The notes under the pieces: generated by a model
Database searches by the model: none
The model's input: only the letters and a program-made list of their open reading frames with translations
What the model was told of the DNA's origin: nothing
Program-made: the position numbers and the translations under genes
Shown here: one piece after another, positions 21,001 to 29,282 of the stretch
Numbering within the stretch: position 1 is the stretch's first letter
Layout of the letters: each line of letters opens with the position of its first letter
Source: JANQOH01 sp965201115
GTDB taxonomy: Bacteria; Pseudomonadota; Alphaproteobacteria; UBA7887
Direction: 5' to 3'
DNA: 64,000 nt
Assembly: GCA_965201115.1 (NCBI GenBank)
Contig: OZ241745.1
Span: 2,108,001-2,172,000 of the forward strand

Positions 21001-21457
21001 CGCGGCCGTCGGCGTCGGTCCGGAACACATAGAACAGGCGCTCGGTCGCGCGGGTTTCCGGAAACAGGTCCCCGCCGGGCTCGGGGCGCGCCGCGCGGAG
21101 GCGCTCGAGCTCCGCCCCTTCGCTCACCCGCGCGAGCCAAAGTTCCACCCGCGATGGCAGACCGTCCTCCGTGTCCATGCCGTCCCGCCCCGCCGCCAGG
21201 AGCGCCGCCGCGACATGCTTGCAATTGTAGCCCACCGGGCACGAGCACTCGCCGTAAACCGCGCGCGGCAGGCCGGCGGGCGAGAACTCGATGGAGATGG
21301 ACTGCCGGTAGCGCTGCCCGCCGCCGCCCGACACCGCCCCCTCTACCGTGTTGCGCGACCGAAACCTCGCCGAAACGACCTTGCCGTCGCGATAATACCG
21401 CTGGCCCCCGGAGAACTCCGGCTCCCCGAGCATCCGCCGGACGTCGAGCGAATCCAT
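18095..21457 (-). CDS. SNF2-family helicase with SWIM zinc finger
   Basis: A 1120-residue protein. A SWIM zinc finger (C71, C73, C79, H81 in ECSCPVGYNCKHVAAALL) is followed by about 500 residues without an obvious domain. Next comes a SNF2 ATPase core with motif I DDMGLGKTVQALALLL near residue 680, DEAQAAKNP as motif II, and the C-terminal helicase motif 'DPWWNPAVERQAMDRAHRIG'. SWIM-SNF2 proteins are DNA translocases thought to remodel nucleoprotein complexes; no specific role is established here. It is the last gene of the comF-grx-nitrilase-helicase run, 12 bases after the nitrilase gene. Confidence 0.92.
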   Translation of the reverse strand: MDSLDVRRMLGEPEFSGGQRYYRDGKVVSARFRSRNTVEGAVSGGGGQRYRQSISIEFSPAGLPRAVYGECSCPVGYNCKHVAAALLAAGRDGMDTEDGLPSRVELWLARVSEGAELERLRAARPEPGGDLFPETRATERLFYVFRTDADGRAEIMPTRVYVKKDGELGVNTKEYRHFAAQPTAAFLAAADIGILAKLAHYSVSVSPRRYVWPEGAELRALLRETAATGRARALDARGAEIRWGGPKRLRLEWEATETGGQRLRAFDSDDRPFPVLPFPSPVYIDPESGAMGPAETGVPDRLASALAGAPEVPPAAVAKVAAVLGRAGGARLPAPRSLAFERITGAAPRAVLTLYGAQFEPNLNPQSRRFSSDGGAPLVWPCARLAVSYEGAPETRRPGKGGDIRIFRDGRATVIERDRDAERRLASLLDDHAAVHGGEPAAAFRGGAPRQARAADIVFSPIEPGAPDPDAAAIDFAHEAVPALRGEGWTVNVEDSWPFRLYDGPVSFHAGVEKSGIDWFSVSLNLRAGDRELDATALVASILERLPLDAAGELGEKFAVEEFLAETMFYPALADGTRVPITGEALAPFVTAFLETHGLAGFHEADSARAAALAEALEGCGVPWEGGEEILALGRRLRALAAAPEAAPPAALRGELRPYQRTGYGWLRALFESGFGGVLADDMGLGKTVQALALLLRRHIEEKSDRPSILVAPTSLLGNWQREAARFAPDLSVLPLRGPDRKSRFAEIPNHHLVITTYPLIRRDSEALCAHEYDLALLDEAQAAKNPASAVAKRIRDIRARHRVALTGTPMENNLLELWSLFDWSIPGFLGNRRNFTRTFRTPIEKRGDETKRRLLAARLKPFMLRRTKDEVAADLPPRTEIDEIVPLSADQRALYEAIRASMDRRVREAIRSRGIGRARITILDALLKLRQVCCDPRLVKLTAARRTKGSAKRARLGELLDELMAEGRKVLVFSQFVEMLRLIEADVRERGWDYAMLHGATAERDDEIAKFQNGSAPLFLISLKAGGVGLNLTAADTVILYDPWWNPAVERQAMDRAHRIGQDKPVFVRRLIAERSVEASIRELQARKQAVADALFEGGGKATLALTDEDIDALLAPIA

Positions 21458-21469
21458 CGTCGCGCGCCG

Positions 21470-22309
21470 CTATCCGAATGGCGCGGCGCCCGCCCGCGCC
21501 GGCGCGGCCCAGGGCCGGTCGTGCGAGAGGCTCGGGAGCCGGGCGCGGACGCGCGCGCATTCCGCAATGTCGATGTCGGCGTAAACCACGCCCGGCCCGG
21601 CGCCGCCATCGGCCAACACCTCGCCCCACGGCCCGACGACCAGGCTGTGGCCGTAAGTGGCGCGCGCGCCGTAATGAACGCCGCACTGCGCCGCCGCCAA
21701 CACGAAACAGCCCGTTTCGATCGCCCGCGCGCGCAACAGCGCATGCCAATGGGCGCGCCCGGTAGGGACCGTAAACGCCGACGGAACCGCGAGCATGACC
21801 GCGCCCGCCTGCGCAAGCGCGCGGTAGAGCGCGGGAAAACGCAAGTCGTAGCAGACCGTCATGCCGAGCGCGCCCCACGGCGTCGGCGCCAGAACGGCCG
21901 CCTCGCCGGGCCGGTAGGACGCCGATTCGCGATACGATTCGCCGCTCCCGATCTCGGCGTCGAACATGTGGATCTTGTCGTACTCGGCAACCGTTGCGCC
22001 GCGGTCGTCGAACAGCACGGAGCGGTTGGCGAGGCGGTCGCCCGCGCGTTCGGCCAGGCTCCCCGCGTGTATCCACACGCCGTTCTCGCGCGCGGCGGCG
22101 GCGAACGCGGCGCGCGCGGGATGCGCCCCCGCCGCGCGCGCCGCCGCGCGCATGGCCTTGCCGCCCGCGAGCATGGTTGCGTTCTCCGGCAGCATGACGA
22201 GCCGCGCGCCGCCCGCCGCCGCCTCGGCGATGCGCTCGCGCGCGGCCGCCGCGCCGGCCTCGAGATCGGGCGTGGCGGTGAGCTGAATGCAGGCGGCGCG
22301 CAATGTCAT
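21470..22309 (-). CDS. Carbon-nitrogen hydrolase (nitrilase superfamily, Nit-like amidase)
   Basis: A 279-residue protein with the catalytic triad in place: Glu in MLPENATM, Lys in YDKIHMFD and Cys in TVCYDLRFP. 'FDAEIGSGESYRESASYRPG' is characteristic of the Nit1/Nit2 deaminated-glutathione or omega-amidase branch. It probably hydrolyses an amide of a small dicarboxylic acid or deaminated glutathione. The gene overlaps the glutaredoxin gene by 4 bases, a usual alphaproteobacterial pairing. Confidence 0.92.
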   Translation of the reverse strand: MTLRAACIQLTATPDLEAGAAAARERIAEAAAGGARLVMLPENATMLAGGKAMRAAARAAGAHPARAAFAAAARENGVWIHAGSLAERAGDRLANRSVLFDDRGATVAEYDKIHMFDAEIGSGESYRESASYRPGEAAVLAPTPWGALGMTVCYDLRFPALYRALAQAGAVMLAVPSAFTVPTGRAHWHALLRARAIETGCFVLAAAQCGVHYGARATYGHSLVVGPWGEVLADGGAGPGVVYADIDIAECARVRARLPSLSHDRPWAAPARAGAAPFG

Positions 22310-22566
22310 GCGCCGCCGAGCAGGCGGTCGAGCCCTCCCTCGGCGTCGAGCGCCGCAAGATCGTCGGAACCGCCGATATGCCGTCCGTCGATGAATATCT
22401 GCGGCACGGTGGCGCGCCCGCCCGCCCGCGCGATCATCTCGGCGCGCCGCCCGGGCGCGCGCGCAATGTCGATCTCCTCGTATTCCGCGCCCTTCGCGCC
22501 GAGCAGGCGCCTGGCGCGGTGGCAGAAACCGCAAAGCGGCGCGACGTAGATTTCGATCCGGGCCAT
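22306..22566 (-). CDS. grxC: Glutaredoxin 3 (GrxC)
   Basis: An 86-residue glutaredoxin. The active site is CGFC (APLCGFCHRARRLL), a variant of the usual CPYC. 'ATVPQIFIDGRHIGGSDDL' holds the cis-Pro and the glutathione-binding GG. It reduces protein or glutathione mixed disulfides. It overlaps the nitrilase gene (ATGA) and follows comF by 38 bases. Confidence 0.94.
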   Translation of the reverse strand: MARIEIYVAPLCGFCHRARRLLGAKGAEYEEIDIARAPGRRAEMIARAGGRATVPQIFIDGRHIGGSDDLAALDAEGGLDRLLGGA

Positions 22567-22604
22567 CGGCCTTTCCCCGGGGATTTTCGCCAAGCGCGCG
22601 AAGA

Positions 22605-23366
22605 TTAGACTTCGCGGACCACGCGGGCAAGGGTGAGAACGTCCACGCGCGCCGCGCCGGCGCGCAACAGCGCCCGCGCGCAGGCGGTCGCGGTCGCGCC
22701 GGTGGTGTACACATCGTCGATCAGCACGAGGCGCCGCCCCTTGACGCCCGCGCCCGGCGCCGCGACGAACGCGCCGGCTACGTTTTTCATGCGCCGGCGG
22801 CGGTTCAGCCCCTGTTGCGGCGGCGTGGCGCGGCGCCGCACAAGCGCGCGGGGCGCGGCCGGCGCGCCGCACAGGCGCGACAAGGCCAGCGCCAGCATCG
22901 CCGACTGATTGAAACGGCGCGCCAGCAACCGCCATCGATGCAGCGGAACGGGGACCAGCAGATCCGCCTCGGCCAGCAACGCCCGGCCGGGCCGCATGAG
23001 CCACGACGCCAGCGCGGGCGCCAAGTGGCAGCGGTCGGCGTATTTGAACCCCGCCGCCAGGCGCCGCGCGGTCTCGCCGTAGCGCATCGCCGCCCGCGCC
23101 CGCGCAAACCGCGGCGGCGACGCCGCGCACGCCGGACACACCGCGCCCGGCCCGATATCGTAGTCGAACGGCAGGCCGCACGAATCGCAAAGCGGCTCGT
23201 CGATGAAATCCACGCCGCTCCAGCAGTCCGCGCACAGCCGCCCCGGCGCATCGACAGGCTCGCGGCACGCCATGCACAGGGGCGGCAACAGAAAGTCCAG
23301 CGCCGCGCGGGCCCCGCGCGCCGCCGGCGCCGCAACGAACCCGAACGCCGATTCGGAAACAGGCAT
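22605..23366 (-). CDS. comF: ComF-family phosphoribosyltransferase-like protein
   Basis: A 253-residue protein. The N-terminal zinc-ribbon-like Cys pairs (CMACREPVDAPGRLCADC and CDSCGLPFDYDIGPGAVCPAC) are followed by a PRTase domain with the PRPP motif 'VLIDDVYTTGATATACARAL'. ComF proteins are associated with DNA uptake and recombination. It is first gene of the minus-strand block and is divergent from the CoA-transferase gene, with only 45 bases between their starts. Confidence 0.93.
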   Translation of the reverse strand: MPVSESAFGFVAAPAARGARAALDFLLPPLCMACREPVDAPGRLCADCWSGVDFIDEPLCDSCGLPFDYDIGPGAVCPACAASPPRFARARAAMRYGETARRLAAGFKYADRCHLAPALASWLMRPGRALLAEADLLVPVPLHRWRLLARRFNQSAMLALALSRLCGAPAAPRALVRRRATPPQQGLNRRRRMKNVAGAFVAAPGAGVKGRRLVLIDDVYTTGATATACARALLRAGAARVDVLTLARVVREV

Positions 23367-23411
23367 GGCCGGACCTTATACTCCCCGCGCGGCGCGGCGG
23401 AGGGCTATCGG

Positions 23412-24680
23412 ATGACCGGCACGAGCGACGAAGCGAGCTACGAACGGCCCTTCGCCGGCATTCGCGTCGTCGATATGAGCCAGGGCGTGGCCGGCCCCGG
23501 CTGCGGCATGCTGCTCGCCGCCCACGGCGCGGACGTCGTCAAGATCGAGCCGCCGCGAGGCGACTGGATACGCGCGCTGGGGACGCCGCGCGGCGACCTG
23601 TCGCCGATGGCGCTGGCGTTCAACCGCGGCAAGCGCGGCGTCGCGCTCGATCTCAAGAACCCGCGCGGGCGCGAAGCCGCGCTGCGCATGATCGCCCGCG
23701 CCGACATCGCCATACAGAGCGCGCGGCCCGGCGCCGCCGAACGCCTCGGACTCGGTTACGAACAGGCGCGGGCGCGCAACCCGCGCCTGCTCTATGTCTC
23801 GATCTCCAGCTACGGGCGCGAGGGGCCGTATGCGCAACGCCCGGGAACCGACACGGTGCTTCAGGCGTGGTCGGGCCTGATGGCCATCAACCGCGACGAT
23901 GCGGGCCGCCCGCGGCGCGTCGGCTTCGTACTGGTGGATACCGCCACGGCGCTGTACGCCTTCCAGGCTGCGGCGACCGCGCTCTATGCGCGGCGAGGCG
24001 AGGGGCGGCGTATCGATGTGAGCCTGATGCAGGGCGCGGCGGCGCTGCTGGCGCCGAAACTGGTGGAGGCCGCGCTCGAGGGCGACGCGCCGCGCCCGCC
24101 CAACCCGCCCGCCGGCGCCTATCGCACAAGCGACGGCTGGATAGCGGTGACGCTGGTGCGCGAATCGCATTACGCCGAGCTCTGCGCCGCGCTCGGGCGG
24201 CCCGAACTCGCGACCGACCCGCGTTTCGACACCGGAACGAAGCGCGCGGATCGTCTCGGCGAACTCACCGCGCTGGTGGCCGCCGCCATCGCCGAACGCA
24301 CCACCGCCGAATGGCTCGCCGCGATGGGCGCCGCGGGCGTGCTGTGCAGCCCCATCAACGCGCCATCGGAATGGCTGGCCGACGAGCACGTCCGCGCCGC
24401 CGCCGCCGCGCCCGCTTTCGACCAGCCCGGCATCGGCCCCGTCCCTGTCCCGCGCCTCCCCGGCCTCCCCGCCGCCGCGCACGCCAACCTCGCCGCCCCC
24501 GCCCCCCATATCGGCGAACACACGGAAGCAGTGCTGGCCGAACACGGATACGCCCCCGCCGAAATCGCCGCCCTCCGCGCCACCGGCGCGCTCGGCGGGC
24601 GTAACAATGCGGCAATCGGGCTTATCAGGCGGCCTGCGGCTGCGCTCACCACGCGCTCCCTACCGTACGCCACCGAATAA
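23412..24680 (+). CDS. CaiB/BaiF family CoA-transferase
   Basis: A 422-residue class III CoA-transferase. Family signatures are 'FAGIRVVDMSQGVAGPGCGM', 'GADVVKIEPPRGDWIR' and 'FNRGKRGVALDLKNPRGREA', with the catalytic Asp expected in RPGTDTVLQ (Asp near 139). It moves CoA between carboxylic acids; the substrate cannot be told. The normal family C-terminus is reached at about AALRATGALGG. The last 28 residues run into lower-GC DNA and overlap the convergent OLD nuclease gene by 35 bases. The original stop therefore seems to have been lost at the edge of an inserted segment. Confidence 0.88.
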   Translation: MTGTSDEASYERPFAGIRVVDMSQGVAGPGCGMLLAAHGADVVKIEPPRGDWIRALGTPRGDLSPMALAFNRGKRGVALDLKNPRGREAALRMIARADIAIQSARPGAAERLGLGYEQARARNPRLLYVSISSYGREGPYAQRPGTDTVLQAWSGLMAINRDDAGRPRRVGFVLVDTATALYAFQAAATALYARRGEGRRIDVSLMQGAAALLAPKLVEAALEGDAPRPPNPPAGAYRTSDGWIAVTLVRESHYAELCAALGRPELATDPRFDTGTKRADRLGELTALVAAAIAERTTAEWLAAMGAAGVLCSPINAPSEWLADEHVRAAAAAPAFDQPGIGPVPVPRLPGLPAAAHANLAAPAPHIGEHTEAVLAEHGYAPAEIAALRATGALGGRNNAAIGLIRRPAAALTTRSLPYATE

Positions 24681-26229
24681 GAATCCTCTCCAAGTTGTCC
24701 ACAAGCGGCTGAATGGAGCTCTCCTCGCGACCGGATTCGATACGAGCGACGATCCGACAAATCAATGGGGCGCTTCGCTTGATGTTTTCCGACAACCCAC
24801 CGATTTTCGCCTTGGCGATCTCCGCCTGCGGGCCGGAGGCGGAATGGTAGATCGAATCCAATTGGCTCGTTCGTCTGACCAGATCGCCTTCGGCAAGGCC
24901 AAGCTCCGCGGCGATTTCCACGTCTGCTCCCCGCAAACGCTCCCATACCCAGACTTCGGGCGCGCCTTCTCCAGGTAAAAAGAGCACCGGAACGTCGGCG
25001 CCCGCCCTTTTTTCAATTTTGTCCTTTACATCGGATTCGCGCTTGTCGCCATCGAGTACGAAGACAAAACTTCCGACCATGCCGAATTTCGCGAACGCCG
25101 AAACATGGCCGGGAAACTCTTCGGCGCCCGTGTCGCGTCCGACCTGCACCGATTCGCCCTTGAGTCCCAGCTGCGGCGTCAGCCGGTCTATGACGCCGCG
25201 CACTACGCCTTCGGCCGCGTCATCTTCGCAAAGCAAACGAAGCGTCTCGCCAGAACGTCCGTAGAGGGCAGTCTGGATTATATCGCGATGAGGCGGGCTA
25301 ATCGTCACATGACCTTTGTCGTCGCGCTCCAGAAATATGCGCGCTTCGGCAGGGACCGAATCAAGCACGACGGAACTGTGTGTAGTCACAATAATCTGGA
25401 AATCCCTGCGCAATGCGAGATCCTGTAAGTGCAGCATAAGCAGTTCCTGCGCCCAAGGGTGCAGCCCCGCTTCGATTTCATCGATCAGAACGAGCGCACC
25501 TTTCAGGTGAGCGATCTCGCTGGATAACCGGAGCAAAGCCCGCTCCCCGGCTGCCATGTGCAGCTCCGAATAGGTTGGCCCACCCTCTTGGGCCGCAAAC
25601 AGGAGGTTTCTCCGCCCCCCGGCCTTTCCGCCGCCACCGGACAGGGCAACAACCTTCGAATAGCGGAAAGGCAGCATGTGCTGCGCGAACTCGATTTGCA
25701 GCGGCGTAAGAGGGGACTCGTTGGGCGCATTCTTCATATGCGACATTCTCAGCACGCTGCGCACCTCCGACGGATTGCTCAGGTTGCCAAGCGTCCTGAG
25801 GTATACTTGCCTTTCGGGTTGTTTTCCTCCCCGACGCCCAAGGAAACTGCGGTTCCATCCGCTTTTGCCGCGCCGCCATCGCATGGACAATCTGCTTTCC
25901 GGCGTCGCATAGTCGAAGGCAAGTTCTGTGTGGGGCAACTGATCCTTGTAGGGGCCGGATTTCGGACGGTAATCCGGAAAAAGCGTAGAAGGAACGAAAT
26001 CCTTGATTCCCGCGCCCGGAACCTTATAGGCACAGGCAGCCGCGAACAGCACGGTCGATTTGCCAGTGGCGTTGCCACCCGCGATCACGCTCACCGGATA
26101 GTCGAACATAACACGAAGACCATCGACGCCTCGCAGACCCTTCAGGCTGACCTCCGACAGAAACTGCGACATATGGGGCTTCTTGCCCCGCAGGGATTCC
26201 CATACTTTACGCATCCGCCCATCGATCAT
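24646..26229 (-). CDS. OLD-family ATPase with TOPRIM nuclease domain
   Basis: A 527-residue protein. Walker A GGNATGKST lies near residue 50. 'ALVLIDEIEAGLHPWAQELL' is Walker B with the ABC-type signature region before it (MAAGERALLRLSSEI), and 'IIVTTHSS' is the switch. The C-terminal TOPRIM has LLCEDDAAE and VFVLDGDKRE, which provide the acidic metal ligands. This is the OLD/RecF-like architecture used by defence nucleases such as GajA. No GajB-like helicase is adjacent, so a named system is not assigned. The start at 26229 has GGGAGGGAAGG just upstream; upstream in-frame starts at 26457 and later lack this. Base composition is clearly lower in GC than the surroundings. Confidence 0.85.
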   Translation of the reverse strand: MIDGRMRKVWESLRGKKPHMSQFLSEVSLKGLRGVDGLRVMFDYPVSVIAGGNATGKSTVLFAAACAYKVPGAGIKDFVPSTLFPDYRPKSGPYKDQLPHTELAFDYATPESRLSMRWRRGKSGWNRSFLGRRGGKQPERQVYLRTLGNLSNPSEVRSVLRMSHMKNAPNESPLTPLQIEFAQHMLPFRYSKVVALSGGGGKAGGRRNLLFAAQEGGPTYSELHMAAGERALLRLSSEIAHLKGALVLIDEIEAGLHPWAQELLMLHLQDLALRRDFQIIVTTHSSVVLDSVPAEARIFLERDDKGHVTISPPHRDIIQTALYGRSGETLRLLCEDDAAEGVVRGVIDRLTPQLGLKGESVQVGRDTGAEEFPGHVSAFAKFGMVGSFVFVLDGDKRESDVKDKIEKRAGADVPVLFLPGEGAPEVWVWERLRGADVEIAAELGLAEGDLVRRTSQLDSIYHSASGPQAEIAKAKIGGLSENIKRSAPLICRIVARIESGREESSIQPLVDNLERILIRWRTVGSAW

Positions 26230-27130
26230 CGGCCTTCCCTCCCTAGCGAAGCAGACCGCCTGCCCGAACACGCCGCTTCCTCGGTCAGACGGCGGCCCGA
26301 AACCCGAAATTACGCAACCGCGCCAGCCGGATACGAGTCGCGAACCCAGCGCGACACGCATCCGCGCCACCGTTACCGTACCGCAGGTCGCGCTTGTCGG
26401 CAAGCTACCGGCGCCGGTCGCAAGGCTGCGCCGATCCGCTGCGCTCATGCGCCGCAACGGCGCCGCCCCGCCCGCCGGTCAGGCGTAGCCCGACGCCGGT
26501 CGCGGCGTGTCGCGCTCGAACAAGCGCCGTGGCGCTTGGGCGCGGCCGCCGCCGCAATCGCTGAAAGCGCCGCCTGCCGCGCGCCGTGCGCCGACGTGCT
26601 TGACACGCGCGAACCGGCGTCGTAAGCGCTTGCAACATAGCTACGGCATAGCATAGCTACGGCGGCGCTGGCGGCTTTCCGTGCCGGCGGCCGGCAAGCA
26701 TGGGCTGGCGCTCGCCATGCGCATGGCGGCCCACCGCCGAAGAAACCGTCGGCGGCGTTCGACCCCGCCCTGCTCGCCGCCGACACCGGGGCGCTCACCG
26801 ACCGCTTGGCGGAAACCGGGGAGCGCGTGTTCGCCGTCTGCCCGCAAGGGCCGCCCTGCTCGACCAGCCCACGACCTTGCCGCGCTCGCCGCCATGCTCC
26901 GCACCGAATGCGACGCCAAGCCTGACCGCGCGCGGCGCATCGGTTTCGGGCGGAAAAAAGGCCGCCATCATGTTGCGACGCCGCTTGCGACGCCGCGAAT
27001 ATGGCGCCATAATCGTCGGCACACGGGCCGGTTGTCGGCAACCGCTTCCCCGCGTGGGAGCCGCACGCTGGCGGCCGGCCCACCGTGCCGACCGAGCGAA
27101 CCGCTCATACTTGCAGGAAGGAAACACGCG
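26230..27130. other. Lower-GC island DNA with no convincing gene
   Basis: Both strands have only short or compositionally unusual open frames. A direct repeat 'GCATAGCTACGGC' occurs near 26646-26670. The plus-strand stretch 26740-26880 reads as a plausible protein fragment (FDPALLAADTGALTDRLAE) without start or continuation, so decayed gene remnants are likely. AGGAAGG just before 27131 serves the next gene. Confidence 0.4.
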
Positions 27131-27781
27131 ATGTGCCCCAACCCTTGGATAGGCGAGCGGTACGGCTTGCCCAACGACCTTGACTTGCCTCCCAGATTGC
27201 TGATACTCGGGGAATCGCATCACGGTGACGGGGGCGTACCCTTGGCCGATCTGACAAATACGGCAATCGACGAACATATCGCCGATGGTCATGGTGTGTT
27301 CTTCAACAATGTCAGGCGGTCTATCCTCTGCGAGCTCCGATCCGAAGCGAACGGGAGCCGACGGAGGTTTTGGAACGCAGTCGCGTTCTACAACTTCGTT
27401 CCGACTCCCGTAGCAGCGGCGAACGTACCCCCGGAGCCTGACCAGTGGGCAGCCGGCCAACTGTTATTCCCGCAACGTTTGGTCGAGCTGCACCCGACCC
27501 ACGTCGTTGCCTGCGGGTTCAGGCTGTGGAACCATCTCCCCAACGACGGGTTCGAGAATTTGGCGATGGTGGAGGCCGAGCTCGCGCAAGAGCTTTGGAA
27601 TCGTTTTCCAGAGCAACATCCACATCATGGGGACGAGAACGCCGGATGGGCGGGTCGTTACGGATATGACGGTGGAGCTTGCTCTATCGTCAAGATACGG
27701 CATCCGTCTTTCCACCACGGCCCGCATTTCACCCCTGAGGACTGGCGCCTGTTTCTGCAGTACTTTTTGGCGCACGCATGA
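27131..27781 (+). CDS. Uracil-DNA-glycosylase-like fold protein (hypothetical)
   Basis: A 216-residue protein with ATG preceded by AGGAAGGAAACACGCG. 'PPRLLILGESHHGDGG' and 'HPTHVVACGFRLWNHLP' resemble the two conserved loops of the uracil-DNA-glycosylase superfamily. 'RRRFWNAVAFYNFVPTPV' is a common middle motif of an uncharacterised subfamily. Glycosylase activity is not established for this group. It shares the lower GC of the OLD nuclease, so both may have arrived together. The assignment rests on motif resemblance only. Confidence 0.55.
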   Translation: MCPNPWIGERYGLPNDLDLPPRLLILGESHHGDGGVPLADLTNTAIDEHIADGHGVFFNNVRRSILCELRSEANGSRRRFWNAVAFYNFVPTPVAAANVPPEPDQWAAGQLLFPQRLVELHPTHVVACGFRLWNHLPNDGFENLAMVEAELAQELWNRFPEQHPHHGDENAGWAGRYGYDGGACSIVKIRHPSFHHGPHFTPEDWRLFLQYFLAHA

Positions 27782-27935
27782 CTTCGGCGGGTCGTTGTCG
27801 CGTCTGGTGCGGCGGCGACAAGCAGGAACCGATGGAAGCAATGTGGACGCTCTTGACCCGCACGCTCTGCGGGACGGAAACCGTGCCCGAGACGCTGGAG
27901 CGGGCCGAGGCGAACATGGCGGGGCGGCTCGGGCC

Positions 27936-28160
27936 ATGTCCGAAAGTGGGCGACGCGTTATTCAGGCGGCGGCGCGGTCAGGGGTTTCGTTGGCTTGGAT
28001 TCCGCTGCCAGCGGAGATCATGGCCAATCCGGGGTTCGCGCAAAGGTTCGGTTCGGGAATCCCGCTGGTGCGGGAGGAGCTGGCGCGGAACGGAAATCCG
28101 GAGCCGGAATTCGCGTTCGGGCCGAGCCGCGTAACCGTTACCGTGAGGCCGGCGTCGTGA
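27936..28160 (+). pseudogene. Truncated C-terminus of an AlbA/RecG-like ATP-binding regulator
   Basis: The last about 50 codons (NPGFAQRFGSGIPLVREELA, then RNGNPEPEFAFGPSRVTVTV) match the C-terminal end of Schlafen/AlbA-type ATP-binding regulators. The rest of that gene is missing, apparently removed or replaced by the lower-GC segment upstream. Its TGA overlaps the GTG start of the ParA-like gene (GTGA), so the pair was once a translationally coupled operon. The start at 27936 is arbitrary. Confidence 0.6.
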
Positions 28161-29152
28161 AGATCTCGGCGTTCGCCGACGGCGCGGGCGGCGTCGGGGC
28201 AACCCATCTCGCCTATCATCTGGGGTGGATGTACAGCGAGCTCGGCGTTGTTACGCTGCTGGCGGATCTCGATCCGCGCGCCGCTCTCACCTGCCGGTTT
28301 CTTGACGACCGGCGCCTTGAGGAGCTATGGCCGGAAGGCGCGCCGCGGAAAACCGCGTTCGGCGCGCTGCGGCTGCGTCTCGACGGCGCGGGCGGCGGCG
28401 CGGCGCCGCATGTCGAAGACGTCGCGCCGGGGCTGGGGCTGCTCGCCGGCGACCCTCTGCTTGCGGGCGCGGAAGACGCTCTTGCGCGCCAATGGCAGGG
28501 ATGTATCGAGGGGCGGCCGGGCGCGTTCCGCGCGGTGTCGGCGTTGCGGCGGGTCCTGCGCGCGGCGGCGGAGGCGAGCGGCGCTTCGCTGGTCCTGGTC
28601 GATACGGGGCCGTATCCGGGCGCGCTCAACCGCGCGGCGCTCCTCGCGGCCGACGGGATCGTCCTTCCCCTGGCGGCGGATATTCGTTCGCTTCACGCGC
28701 TCGGGGCGCTCGGCGCGGCGATGGCGCGTTGGCGGCGGGAGTGGCGGGACGCGCGCCAACGGCATCCGGCGGCCGGCGCGGGCAGCCCCGAAGGCGCCAT
28801 GCGCGCGCTCGGCCATGTCGTCATGCGGCGCCCCGTCAGGCTCGACCGGTTCGATTACGCCCTCGATCGCTGCATGGCCCGGATTCCGGAGGCATACCGC
28901 CGCGCGGCGGGCGAAGGAGACGCCGGGGCGGCGCTCCCGGCCGGCGCGGAGGATAGCGACCGCTGCCTTGGCGCGCCCGGGCCCTACGGCATTCTCATGC
29001 CGCTCGCCGAAGAGGCCCGCAAGCCGCTTTTCCATCTGAAGGCCGCCGACGGCGCCCGCGCCGGCCACATGCGGGCGGTTCGGGATTGCTGGCTCGAATA
29101 CCGCGCCCTCGCCCGCGCGCTGGCCGCCCGAGGCGGAATCGCGTTGCCGTGA
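28157..29152 (+). CDS. ParA/MinD-like protein with degenerate Walker A
   Basis: A 331-residue protein starting at GTG 28157. The deviant Walker A of ParA proteins (normally KGGVGKT) reads ADGAGGVGATHLAYHLGWMY, so both lysines are gone. The later motifs 'LLADLDPRAAL' and 'LVLVDTGPYPGALNRAAL' are ParA-like. The family is often found just downstream of an AlbA-type gene, as here in truncated form. Loss of the phosphate-binding lysines means ATP hydrolysis is doubtful. The protein may be decaying after its partner was lost, or it may work without ATPase activity. Confidence 0.75.
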   Translation: MKISAFADGAGGVGATHLAYHLGWMYSELGVVTLLADLDPRAALTCRFLDDRRLEELWPEGAPRKTAFGALRLRLDGAGGGAAPHVEDVAPGLGLLAGDPLLAGAEDALARQWQGCIEGRPGAFRAVSALRRVLRAAAEASGASLVLVDTGPYPGALNRAALLAADGIVLPLAADIRSLHALGALGAAMARWRREWRDARQRHPAAGAGSPEGAMRALGHVVMRRPVRLDRFDYALDRCMARIPEAYRRAAGEGDAGAALPAGAEDSDRCLGAPGPYGILMPLAEEARKPLFHLKAADGARAGHMRAVRDCWLEYRALARALAARGGIALP

Positions 29153-29282
29153 CGCAGGCGCCGCGCGGCGGGAGCCGCCGACCGCCCCAACCGCCGCGAG
29201 TGCCGCGAACCTGCGCCGACGGTTGACAAGACGGCCCGCGTGCGGATATTTCGCAGTTGCGGCGGACGCGAAGGGAAGCGCG

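Noticed and set aside
26640..27120. Remnant of a DNA methyltransferase or transposase
   Set aside because: No catalytic motif can be found in any frame; only short open segments are present.
24646..27781. Gabija system
   Set aside because: The ATPase/TOPRIM protein resembles GajA in layout, but no UvrD-like GajB is next to it.
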